Shown here: positions 1-6,852 of the stretch, one piece after another
Layout: each line of letters opens with the position of its first letter
Numbering within the stretch: position 1 is the stretch's first letter
NCBI GenBank assembly: GCA_900553655.1
Contig: USEQ01000027.1
Span: 1 to 9,251, forward strand
Length of the DNA stretch: 9,251 bases
Direction: 5' to 3'
Origin: an uncultured Slackia sp.
GTDB lineage: Bacteria > Actinomycetota > Coriobacteriia > Coriobacteriales > Eggerthellaceae
Notes under the pieces: generated by a model
Databases searched by the model: none
What the model saw: only the letters and a program-made list of their open reading frames with translations
What the model was told of the DNA's origin: nothing
Position numbers and translations under genes: made by a program

Positions 1-2826
1 AACCTGCCTTGGCTTGGCCGGAGCATCGTGCGAAGCCACGGTGCTTACGATGTAGCCCTCCATCTCTTCTTCGCTCGGGTCGAACGACGCCAGCCACGAA
101 CCCGCAGCATCGAAACGTTCGAGAGTCGGATCAACCGCCGGATCGCGGAAGGAATAGAACCGTCCGAAACCTTCGGGCGTACGGCGGAAGCCTACGCCAT
201 ACGCGCCGCCTTTCACGCGCACCTCATTCCACAGGTAGTCGAACGAAAGTGCGCTTGCGAGCACCTGCCACTCGCCCGCGTACGCCCCAAGAGCTCCTAC
301 GTCGGAGCCCTTGGCGACATAGCACACGTCGCTCGGCACGATGAACGCCTCACGCTTCATTACGGGCTCAGGAATCTTCTCTCCGAAAGCGGGAGCGGAA
401 GGCTTGCCGTCGAATATCCTCGCTTCTCCGGGCAGACCGAAATCGCCCGCCATATGGAAAAAAATCTCCCTGTCTGCCTTCGAGCCCGTAAAGCTCGCCA
501 CCACGTCGCGCTTCGTGAAGACGCGTGAGCATACGTCACGCAAGCGCGATTGCAACGCATCGAAACGTTCGTCGAAGTTGTCGATCAAATCGCACAGGAA
601 GCGATAGAAATCCACACCTCCCATGGCCTCTTTCAAAACGCCCGACTTGAATTCGTACGAGGAGAGCCTGTTCATTGCACGCACGTGGCCCTCGTTGGCA
701 AATGACTGTTCCATGGCAATGCGACGCTGCACCAGAATGTCGCGAATCTTATCGGAATCGTCAAATTTCGTGGTTTCCCAAATCTCACGTGGGATGCGCG
801 CCATCTGCTCGAGCTCCTCCGAAAGCGCGCTGGTGGCAACGGTCATCTTGAGCGAGATCCTTGAAGGGTCGGCGTCGTCAACGAACGCATCGGCGAAAAA
901 GCGCAGAGACCCCAGGTGCAGGCGCATGAGGACATCCAGCTCGGCCGCAGTATGACGCTCGGTATCGAGACGTGAAAGGAGCATGCCGAGCACGCTCAGG
1001 TACGGCACGTCTTCCCACGCAAGGTCATCGATGCCGAAATACAGGTAAAGATAGCTTATCTTGCGCGTAGGCACGTTGTGGAACAGACACGCGATGGGAC
1101 CCTCCGCAAAAACCTGCATCTCGGGGTCGGGGCTTGCGGGGCCTATATCGCTCACGCGCAGACGCGGAAGCGTTTCGACGGCTTCGGGAGCATCGGGGCT
1201 TTCCTGCATTACGCGCAACGCAGCCATTTCGTCGCGAATCTCCTGCTTGTCCACTTCGTCCATCTGAGCAAGCTTGGCTGCAAGCTCAGCGGCCTCTTCG
1301 GAATCGCCCTCAGTCTTCTCGGGGACAAGCTCGACCAAGGCCTTGTGGTCGCTCTTGCACACAAGCGATTCGAGCACGTCTTCGAAATAACGCCCTTCGA
1401 GACCGGCGCGCATATGGGCGAGCGCGTCTTCGTATCGAAGATACCTCGTAGGCATATCGTCGTCATAAAGCCAGCCAGCAAGCGCATTCATGGCCAGGGG
1501 CACGCCGTCGGCCATACCGCGATCACGTTCGCGCAGATCGAACGACATCTGCGCAAGCGACGCTTCAAGCACGTCTCGAGGAATGCCGTCACGAACCAGA
1601 CGACGAACCTCGGATTCGACAAGATCCATGAACGGCTGCGCCGAGCCGTCGTTGGCATTGCGCAGCTGGAACATAGCCACAGGCTGAGCCTGCGAATCCA
1701 GAAGATAGGCCGTGGCGTCACCGCCAAGACCGGCGTCGAGAATGGCTCGCTTTATAGGGGATTCGTTGCCGCCCATCAGCGCATCGAGGAGAATGTCACA
1801 TGCCAGCACGCGCTCGAAATCGCGCGCCTGGCCCACAACATAGGCCAGTCCAACGCCCGCGTTTTCCGGCGCGGTTTCCATCCGGACCGTTTCATCCAGC
1901 GCCACGCGCGGTTCCTGAACCCCGATAGCGTTCGGCGCAGCCTCGCTGCGCGATTCGAACACCGAAAGATAGTTTTCGTCCAGAAAGCCCAGAATTCGGT
2001 CGGCATCGAGATTTCCGTACAGCACGATATAGGAATTATCCAAGCGATAATGACGCGCATGGGTGTCCAGATAGCTCTCGTAGGTCAGCTGGGGAATGGC
2101 CCTCGGATGCCCTCCCGATTCGAAAGCGTAGCACGTATCCGGGAAAAGAGCCCTGTTCACCGCGTGGTAGAGCACACTGTCCGGATCGGACAGCGCACCT
2201 TTCATCTCATTGAAAACGACGCCGTTGTAGCGCAAGCGCTCACCTGAAGCGTCTTTTTCGATGGCGACCTTATCAGGCGTGCCATTCTCGGCGACCGTCT
2301 CACCCTCGAAAGCAGCAGCGTCGGCGATAGCCTCGCCTTCAGCCCCTTCGAGCTCGTAATGCCATCCTTCCTGCTCGAAGATGGCGCGCTTACCATAGAT
2401 CGCAGGATGCAGGACCGCATCCATGTAGACATCGATGAGATTGATCAGGTCCTGTTCGTTCGTGCTGGCCACCGGATACATGGTTTTATCGGGAAACGTC
2501 AACGCATTGAGAAACGTCTGCATGGACGTTTTGAGCAAATCCACGAAAGGCTCTTTAACGGGAAACTTCTCAGATCCGCACAGTACCGAATGCTCCAAGA
2601 TGTGAAAGACGCCCGTGTCATCCGCAGGCGGTGTTTTGAACGCTATGGAAAATGCCTTATTGGCATCTTCATTCTGAAGGAAAAGTAGCCGAGCGCCGCT
2701 TTTCTCGTGCCTCATCACATGCGCAAACCCGTCGATTTCCGACAAGGGCTCGCTTGATTGGACGATAAAGCCGTGTGTCTGTGCGCCCGGCGCGAAATCG
2801 AAAGATGAATCGTGAGATGAAAACAT
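1..2826 (-). CDS. M16C-family zinc metallopeptidase, presequence protease (PreP/Cym1)-like, 3' end cut by window edge
   Basis: The reading frame is open from the ATG at 2826 to the window edge, giving 942 codons. PreP-like proteins are usually about 970-1000 residues, so only a short C-terminal tail should be missing. Residues 75-79 are HILEH, the inverted zinc motif HxxEH of M16 peptidases (H75 and H79 bind zinc, E78 is catalytic). E207, in FNEMKG, is the expected distal zinc ligand. Residues 84-141 (CGSEKFPVKEPF..., then PDKTMYPVAST) are characteristic of M16C. Near the end, R870 and Y876 in VRVKGGAY match the Arg/Tyr pair that contacts substrate in PreP. A charged linker lies at about residues 490-545. 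The family degrades short unstructured peptides inside a closed chamber; no signal peptide is seen, so a cytosolic location is inferred. An acidic, Ala-rich insertion of about 32 residues lies between GWHYEL and the distal ligand. The start is supported by AAGGGA (2838-2833) six bases upstream. It appears to be transcribed alone. Confidence 0.93.
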   Translation of the reverse strand, partial: MFSSHDSSFDFAPGAQTHGFIVQSSEPLSEIDGFAHVMRHEKSGARLLFLQNEDANKAFSIAFKTPPADDTGVFHILEHSVLCGSEKFPVKEPFVDLLKTSMQTFLNALTFPDKTMYPVASTNEQDLINLIDVYMDAVLHPAIYGKRAIFEQEGWHYELEGAEGEAIADAAAFEGETVAENGTPDKVAIEKDASGERLRYNGVVFNEMKGALSDPDSVLYHAVNRALFPDTCYAFESGGHPRAIPQLTYESYLDTHARHYRLDNSYIVLYGNLDADRILGFLDENYLSVFESRSEAAPNAIGVQEPRVALDETVRMETAPENAGVGLAYVVGQARDFERVLACDILLDALMGGNESPIKRAILDAGLGGDATAYLLDSQAQPVAMFQLRNANDGSAQPFMDLVESEVRRLVRDGIPRDVLEASLAQMSFDLRERDRGMADGVPLAMNALAGWLYDDDMPTRYLRYEDALAHMRAGLEGRYFEDVLESLVCKSDHKALVELVPEKTEGDSEEAAELAAKLAQMDEVDKQEIRDEMAALRVMQESPDAPEAVETLPRLRVSDIGPASPDPEMQVFAEGPIACLFHNVPTRKISYLYLYFGIDDLAWEDVPYLSVLGMLLSRLDTERHTAAELDVLMRLHLGSLRFFADAFVDDADPSRISLKMTVATSALSEELEQMARIPREIWETTKFDDSDKIRDILVQRRIAMEQSFANEGHVRAMNRLSSYEFKSGVLKEAMGGVDFYRFLCDLIDNFDERFDALQSRLRDVCSRVFTKRDVVASFTGSKADREIFFHMAGDFGLPGEARIFDGKPSAPAFGEKIPEPVMKREAFIVPSDVCYVAKGSDVGALGAYAGEWQVLASALSFDYLWNEVRVKGGAYGVGFRRTPEGFGRFYSFRDPAVDPTLERFDAAGSWLASFDPSEEEMEGYIVSTVASHDAPAKPRQV

Positions 2827-2832
2827 GAAATG

Positions 2833-2865
2833 TCCCTTCGCGTCTGGATAATGCGGAGAATTATA
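2833..2865 (-). promoter_or_regulatory. Promoter -10 box and ribosome binding site of the M16 peptidase gene
   Basis: Reading the minus strand, a perfect TATAAT lies at 2865-2860, about 34 bases before the ATG at 2826. AAGGGA at 2838-2833 is well placed as a Shine-Dalgarno site. This would give a short leader of roughly 25-30 bases. No convincing -35 hexamer is visible 16-18 bases upstream of the -10, where the sequence is GC-rich, so the promoter may depend on an activator or be moderate in strength. The transcription start is inferred, not seen. Confidence 0.6.
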
Positions 2866-3331
2866 GTCCACGCCCTTGCCACCGCCGTTCACGCCCCGTC
2901 AACACACCGAAAAGGCTCAGACGCAGATTAAAATGCACCAAGCTGCCGTGCGAAACTCGCAAAATGCGCGAAACGTACCCGATTTACAGCGCGCCTGCAG
3001 CTCACAGCACAATTTCCCTCACGTTATTCCACATAAAGCAATACTTTGTCTATTTTTATGAGTTATATCCCGAGACGCACGAAGCACATTGATACACTTC
3101 ATACATTTTTCGAGTCCGAAAGAGCGAGCTCGTGCATTTTTCGAGTCCGAAAGGGCAGGCTCGCGCGCTTTGCCCCGCTACATAAAAACGGCACCGAAGA
3201 AGCGTCGAACAGGGGCGACACGAGCGCGACACCGCAAATCACCAAGCAAAAGCGAACAGACACGGCATCGACAAACGCCCACCGACGTTGACACGACAAG
3301 TCCGCCACGGTCCATTCGTCGGCTCCTGAGC
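2866..3331. other. Non-coding intergenic stretch with an AT-rich patch
   Basis: This stretch separates the start of the M16 peptidase gene from the stop codon of the LuxR remnant. I find no convincing gene on either strand. Short open frames exist but lack ribosome sites and look random in composition. The section around 3010-3115 is clearly more AT-rich than its surroundings (runs such as TATTTTTATGAGTTATAT), which is typical of regulatory DNA, but no promoter with both boxes stands out. The 31-bp tandem repeat at 3104-3165 is the only structured element. No terminator hairpin was found directly behind the LuxR stop at 3332. Confidence 0.6.
3104..3165. repeat. Two-copy 31-bp tandem repeat, each copy with a TTTCG-N4-CGAAA dyad
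   Basis: Copy 1 is 3104-3134 and copy 2 is 3135-3165. They are directly adjacent and agree at 27 of 31 positions. The first 19 bases (CATTTTTCGAGTCCGAAAG) are identical and the four differences lie in the tails. Each copy contains an imperfect palindrome (on the minus strand TTTCG, GACT, CGAAA). The 31-bp period is close to three helical turns, so both dyads would face the same side of the DNA, as paired operator sites often do. Function is unknown; an operator pair or a member of a dispersed intergenic repeat family are both possible. Confidence 0.75.
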
Positions 3332-3709
3332 TCATCCTTTCGATTCAACAAGGTCTATCAGCTCCTGATGCGAATGCACTCCAAGCTTTGCGCACACGTG
3401 CGAAACGTGGGTCTTCACCGTATTGTACGAAACGACCAGGGTCTCCTGAATATAACGAGCATTACGCCCGTGCGCCAAGAGCAGAAACACCTCCCGTTCA
3501 CGCTCGGTTAGACATGCGTCTTCGGCAAGCCTGCTACAGCGCTCCTCCAGCGACCCCTCAACGCCGTCGCCCCCTTTCTCTTCGACCACTTTGACATCGA
3601 CCGACGGCGAAACGGACTCGATGGTTTTCGAAAAGCTAAAGGAGCCAAGCACGAACAGCACGTAAGCGACCAGGACGAAAACAATGACGGCCGAGATGAT
3701 TTGTACAAA
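3332..3709 (-). pseudogene. LuxR-family membrane regulator, C-terminal remnant (one membrane helix plus HTH domain)
   Basis: The frame ends at a TGA at 3334-3332. DNA 3335-3511 encodes a complete LuxR/GerE helix-turn-helix domain of about 59 residues, starting LTEREREVFLLLAHGR and including the recognition-helix signature NTVKTHVSHVCAKLGVHS. Before it comes an acidic, Glu-rich linker (about 3512-3646) and a hydrophobic stretch of about 21 residues (3647-3709: FVQIISAVIVFVLVAYVLFVL). This matches the C-terminal end of the large membrane LuxR regulators common in Eggerthellaceae, which carry many membrane helices before the HTH (family knowledge). Upstream of about 3709 the frame stays open but runs antisense through the flavoprotein gene, so that extension (to an ATG at 4345) is not LuxR sequence. 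No start codon with a ribosome site is found near 3700. A GTG at 3712-3710 could give a one-helix protein of about 126 residues but has no Shine-Dalgarno sequence. I infer a 5'-truncated, probably inactive gene. Confidence 0.85.
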
Positions 3710-3715
3710 CACTGG
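3690..3715. other. Probable deletion junction between two divergently transcribed genes
   Basis: Minus-strand LuxR-like coding sequence (its last membrane helix) runs up to about 3709, and plus-strand flavoprotein-like coding sequence begins at about 3701. There is no spacer, promoter or start region between them. Intact divergent genes would have their start codons and control region here. Instead both lack their first several hundred bases exactly at this point, which a single internal deletion or an assembly join would produce. No insertion sequence ends or obvious flanking repeats are visible, so the exact base is not resolved. Confidence 0.7.
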
Positions 3716-4840
3716 GCTACTGGCCACATTCCCAGCTGGCCTGCCGACGCCGAATTCGCCGGCCTTTCCGATGTCGTCAACGGCAAAATCGTCTTGGGCG
3801 ATTACGCAGAATCCAAGGGCGTCGAATTCCGCTTCAACACCCCTATGATCAAGCTTGTCCAGGACGAAAGCGGCGCGGTAACGGGCGCAATCGCCGAAGG
3901 ACCCGACGGCTATATCAAAATCAACGCAAGCAAGGGCACAGTGGTCTGCACGGGCGGCTATGCACGCAATGAAGACATGCTCAAAGCCCTGCAGCCTCAG
4001 ACCATGGACAAGTACCCCCTCTCCATCGCCATCGACGGCACCACGGGCGACGGCATCAAGGCGTGCCTGTGGGCGGGCGCGCACATGGACGAAGTCCACA
4101 CCGCGATGGTCTTCGACCGCGTTGCTGTAAAACCCGATGAGTTCGGCGGGTCGGACACGGTCGGCTCCTTGTTCTGGATGGGCTCGAATCCGTGGCTGAA
4201 AGTCAACCTTAACGGCGAGCGCTTTACCAATGAAGCAGCCCCGTACGACTATATCCTCAACGCCACGTTGACGCAGCCGCACCATACCGTTGTCGACACC
4301 TGGGACTCGGACTACGAACAGTATCTCGAGCAGTTCGACATCCACGGATGTGCGCGCGTCTTCCCATTTGACAACGGCGCTCCCACCAACATGACGCTCG
4401 ATGCCGTCAAGGGCCTCAACCAGGGCCTAATCGACGACGGATACATTGTCGTCGCCGACACCATCGAAGAGCTCGCCGAAGGCCTGGGCATCCCCGCCGA
4501 TGCACTCAAGGCAACGGTCGAGCGACAGAACGAGAACTTCGATGCCGGCGTTGACCTCGACTTCGGCAAAGACGCACACCGTCTGTCCGCCATTCGTACT
4601 GCTCCGTTCTACGGCGTACGCACCTCCGGATACATGCTGTGCACCCTGGACGGCATCACCATCAACGAAAACTTCCAGGCTGTAAACGACGAAGGCGAAA
4701 CCATCGAAGGCCTTTATGTCACGGGCGTCGACTCGGGATCGTACTACGCACATACGTATCCGAACATGTCCACTGGCAACTGCTGCGGACGCTCCGTCAC
4801 CTTCGCACGCATGATCGGCAAGGCGCTGGCCGCAAAGTAA
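3701..4840 (+). pseudogene. FAD-dependent oxidoreductase (fumarate reductase/flavocytochrome c flavoprotein family), lacking its N-terminus
   Basis: About 380 codons are in frame to the TAA at 4838-4840. The sequence follows the C-terminal part of the family: DYAESKGVEFRFNTP, then VVCTGGYARN, the capping-domain block GERFTNEAAPYDY, TSGYMLCTLDGITIN, and the flavin-binding end block GLYVTGVDSG...NMSTGNCCGRSVTFARMIGKALA. Family members are usually about 550-600 residues and begin with a secretion signal and a Rossmann GxGxxG flavin loop. Neither is present, so roughly 200 residues are missing. The only start near the 5' end is a TTG at 3701 without a ribosome site, and family-like sequence begins immediately there, which suggests TTG was an internal leucine codon. 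Without the dinucleotide-binding loop it should not hold FAD. The family transfers electrons to small organic acceptors; the acceptor here cannot be named. The GERFxNE block carries Tyr-Asp (PYDY) where classical fumarate reductases have the catalytic Arg before Asp, so it was probably not a fumarate reductase. The remaining frame is intact, so the loss looks recent. Confidence 0.85.
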
Positions 4841-5168
4841 CCAATTTTCAGCACACTGCATAGCGGGGATGTTCGTACGTCGTCGCTACGATACGCCTCC
4901 TTGCGTTGACGCAACAATCCACGGTGCCGCTGCGACACGCTTCGCGGCGATGCAATGCCCTTTGTGCACCGAACCCCACGAGTTCCCCTTCGCTCGTGGG
5001 GTTCGTTCTTTTCGGGGGGCAAACGGCGACCGAGCAAACGCACCGTCCCTCGCGTTGCTGTGCTCTTTTTCTCCCGTGCGATCGTTGCGCCCCGAACACC
5101 GAACGCTCTGTGCCACAATGAAAGCATCTTTCGGCCGAACGAACCGCTTCGTACGCAAGGAGAAACCC
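4841..5168 (+). other. Intergenic region: terminator, then leader of the trigger-factor-like gene
   Basis: After the flavoprotein stop there is about 130 bases of unstructured sequence, then the terminator at 4970-5012. The remaining 155 bases lead to the next gene. A possible extended -10 element, TGCCACAAT, lies at 5111-5119 without a clear -35 box. A strong ribosome binding site AAGGAG lies at 5157-5162, six bases before the ATG at 5169. The coding frame stays open upstream to 4869, but that extension crosses the terminator and has no ribosome site, so I treat it as non-coding. Confidence 0.55.
4970..5012 (+). terminator. Rho-independent terminator behind the flavoprotein remnant
   Basis: A perfect 13-bp stem is formed by 4970-4982 (CGAACCCCACGAG) and 4993-5005 (CTCGTGGGGTTCG), with a 10-base loop, followed by a T-rich run (TTCTTTT, 5006-5012). 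It lies 130 bases past the flavoprotein stop codon and before the next plus-strand gene. Its survival fits the view that the flavoprotein gene was once a full transcription unit. Confidence 0.85.
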
Positions 5169-6011
5169 ATGGAAATAAGCGCTATGGAGGGACAGACCTC
5201 CCCTTTCGAAATTGACGTGTACCTCGAAGCGGAAGAGGTGACCAGCCTCGCAAGCGGCGCATGGAAGCGCATGGCCCGCATTCTCAAGTGCGATGAAAAC
5301 CGCGTACGACAACGTACCGAAGAACTTCTCACCACACGTGAGATACAAAAGTTTCTTGAAGAGACTATTATGGCACGCGCCGCTGAAACGGCTCTCGAGG
5401 AAACGGCGCCTTTGTTCATGGGAGCCCCCGAGCTCGAAGGCGACTCGCCCCTGCGCGAACGGGAACCCTTCTCTTTCCGCGCCCGCGTCTACCCCGTCCC
5501 CTCAATGGACGTAGACTGCGAAACCCCCATTGTCCGCAAACGTCCTAAAGCGGCGAAAGACGGAACGCGGAGCACCTCGTCGCTTTCCGATCGAGACCTC
5601 GTGCGAGAAACGCTTCGCGCGCGAGTCCACGGCACCATCCCCGACCGGCTGCTGCGCAAGGCTCTCGCATTGAAAAAGGAGCAGTTCCAGCAACACCTCG
5701 CCGACAAAGGCCTGACATACCGCGAGTATCGCATTGCCCATCGCGTGAAACCCCAAGAAGTCGAAGACGAGCTCTACGACGAAGCCTTCGACGAACTTTC
5801 GACCAACGTTGCCTTAGACCTCGTCTTCATCAAGCAGGAACTCTCCGTGAGCCAAGACAAGATAGACGCGACCCTCGCGGAGCTTGCCCCCGGAAGAGAG
5901 AAAGAGCTTTTCGACGAGCTTTCGGCTACGGGAAAAACCTGGATGCTCCATCAAAAAGCGCGACGAAACGTCGCGCTTGATTGGGCGGTAGAACACTTGT
6001 TGAAACGGTAG
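5169..6011 (+). CDS. Trigger-factor-like protein lacking the PPIase domain (280 aa)
   Basis: The ATG at 5169 is chosen because AAGGAG lies six bases upstream. Residues 12-125 follow the layout of the trigger factor N-terminal domain: a first beta strand (SPFEIDVYLEAEEV), a long helical part, then a GAPELEG turn and FSFRARVYP, matching the GAP...F-x-x-x-F-x-V-x-P segment of trigger factor. Residues 141-280 resemble the helical, substrate-cradling C-terminal domain (IPDRLLRKALALKKEQFQQHL, KGLTYREYR, ALDLVFIKQELSVSQDKIDA). The ribosome-docking signature GFRxGxxP is not found in the N-terminal part. The PPIase domain of about 100 residues that normally separates the two regions is replaced by a basic, Ser/Thr-rich linker of about 20 residues (124-143). 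At 280 residues it is well short of the usual 430. I infer a cytosolic chaperone relative that probably does not dock on the ribosome in the usual way, and expect a normal tig gene elsewhere in the genome. No signal peptide is visible. The assignment rests on pattern similarity only; a divergent SurA-type protein is the main alternative. Confidence 0.65.
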   Translation: MEISAMEGQTSPFEIDVYLEAEEVTSLASGAWKRMARILKCDENRVRQRTEELLTTREIQKFLEETIMARAAETALEETAPLFMGAPELEGDSPLREREPFSFRARVYPVPSMDVDCETPIVRKRPKAAKDGTRSTSSLSDRDLVRETLRARVHGTIPDRLLRKALALKKEQFQQHLADKGLTYREYRIAHRVKPQEVEDELYDEAFDELSTNVALDLVFIKQELSVSQDKIDATLAELAPGREKELFDELSATGKTWMLHQKARRNVALDWAVEHLLKR

Positions 6012-6068
6012 GAAGTCGCAAGCGAATGCCGTACGGCAAACAGCGCCGACTTTGGAAGCGCTTGACAG

Positions 6069-6103
6069 GGCGCCCTCGAACCGGAAGCGGCTTCGAGGGC
6101 GCC
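6069..6103. terminator. Hairpin between convergent genes, likely bidirectional terminator
   Basis: A perfect 12-bp stem, 6069-6080 (GGCGCCCTCGAA) with 6092-6103 (TTCGAGGGCGCC), can be extended by three inner pairs (CCG/CGG) closing on a GAAG loop. It lies between the stop of the trigger-factor-like gene (6011) and the stop of the DUF47 gene (6138), which converge. Neither side is followed by a real T-run, so it would be a weak intrinsic terminator on its own. Position and stem strength support a termination role. Confidence 0.6.
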
Positions 6104-6137
6104 TCGTGCATGAAGTCCCTAATGAGGCACCGGCATC

Positions 6138-6767
6138 TTAGGCGTACTTCATGATAATGGAGTCCATGATGTCGGATGCGCGCTCGCACGTATCCGCCGT
6201 GTTCTCCATGCGCTGGAACAGCTTGTCCCAGATGAAGATGTCGAGAGCGTCCTCTCGCGATTCCTTATACAGACCGTGCATCGCCGTGAAAAAGAGGCTG
6301 TCCATCTCCTCTTCTGCATCGCCCACCTTCACGATAAGGGCAGGAAGCTTCTTGGAATTCTTAAAGTTCCTGAATTCCCCCATGGCAACCTTCAGGGCTT
6401 CGCAGCTCTTAAGCAGCAGGCGCGCAAAATCGATAGCGCGCGGGTGCATGGAAGTGAGATTGAACATGTAGAAACGCTGGATGGTCGCTTCCATGTAGTC
6501 AAGAATATCGTCCATGCTCTGCGTCAGAGAGATGATGTCTTCTCGGTCGATCGGCGTGATGAAGTCAACGCTGACAGCCTGGAAGATGCTATGGCAGACC
6601 TTGTCGGCGGCATGCTCGATTTCGTGAGCACGTTCGATGTCAGGCAGAAGCGTGTCAGACGTGGTGAAGTTCTCGATGATTTCAATAAGAAGCTCCGCCT
6701 CCTGGCATGCCAGATCGGCCTGCTTTTCGAACGCGTCGAAATAGTTGAATTTCTGCTTAAGAGACAT
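6138..6767 (-). CDS. DUF47 / PhoU-like phosphate transport accessory protein
   Basis: The product has 209 residues, the usual size of the DUF47 (TIGR00153, PhoU-like) family. It opens with MSLKQKFNYFDAFEKQADLA and has the family's helical repeats with acidic metal-binding patches: IERAHEIEHAADKVCH, then TPIDREDIISLTQSMDDILDYME, and near the end a second copy containing RMENTADTCERASDIMDSI. Family members are all-helical cytosolic proteins usually encoded beside a PiT transporter and thought to modulate it, and that is the context here: pit lies 85 bases upstream on the same strand. The start at 6767 is chosen because AAAGGG sits just before it and the family N-terminus begins at MSLK. A longer frame to 6848 would add 27 Arg-rich residues with no family resemblance. 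The two genes are probably cotranscribed. Confidence 0.9.
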   Translation of the reverse strand: MSLKQKFNYFDAFEKQADLACQEAELLIEIIENFTTSDTLLPDIERAHEIEHAADKVCHSIFQAVSVDFITPIDREDIISLTQSMDDILDYMEATIQRFYMFNLTSMHPRAIDFARLLLKSCEALKVAMGEFRNFKNSKKLPALIVKVGDAEEEMDSLFFTAMHGLYKESREDALDIFIWDKLFQRMENTADTCERASDIMDSIIMKYA

Positions 6768-6852
6768 TGCTGCCCTTTCTCGCTCGCACGACAATAACCG
6801 TGCCTTCCCCAAAACGCTTCGCGCACACGCAGTTCGAACGAAGCGCAACCCC

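Noticed and set aside
1078..2247. Long plus-strand open frame of 389 codons
   Set aside because: It lies wholly antisense to the M16 peptidase, whose frame carries the HxxEH and NEMKG motifs. It has no ribosome site, and its His/Arg-rich composition is typical of antisense frames in GC-rich genes.
3104..3165. Possible CRISPR array
   Set aside because: There are only two directly adjacent copies with no spacers between them and with diverged tails; no cas genes nearby.
3099..3335. 78-codon minus-strand frame starting in an ATGA overlap with the LuxR stop
   Set aside because: The four-base overlap is suggestive of coupling. However, the product has no recognisable features, the SD-like AAAGG is too close to the ATG, and its end runs through the tandem repeat, so it is more likely chance.
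3650..3750. Mobile element insertion as cause of the double truncation
   Set aside because: No transposase, terminal inverted repeats or target duplication can be seen. The remnants abut directly, which fits a deletion or an assembly join better.
4869..5168. In-frame upstream extension of the trigger-factor-like gene by 100 codons
   Set aside because: It crosses a strong terminator, is rich in Arg/Cys/Pro, and has no ribosome site, while AAGGAG sits ideally before the ATG at 5169.
6768..6848. 27-residue N-terminal extension of the DUF47 protein
   Set aside because: The extension is Arg-rich and unlike the family N-terminus; the ribosome site is before the ATG at 6767.
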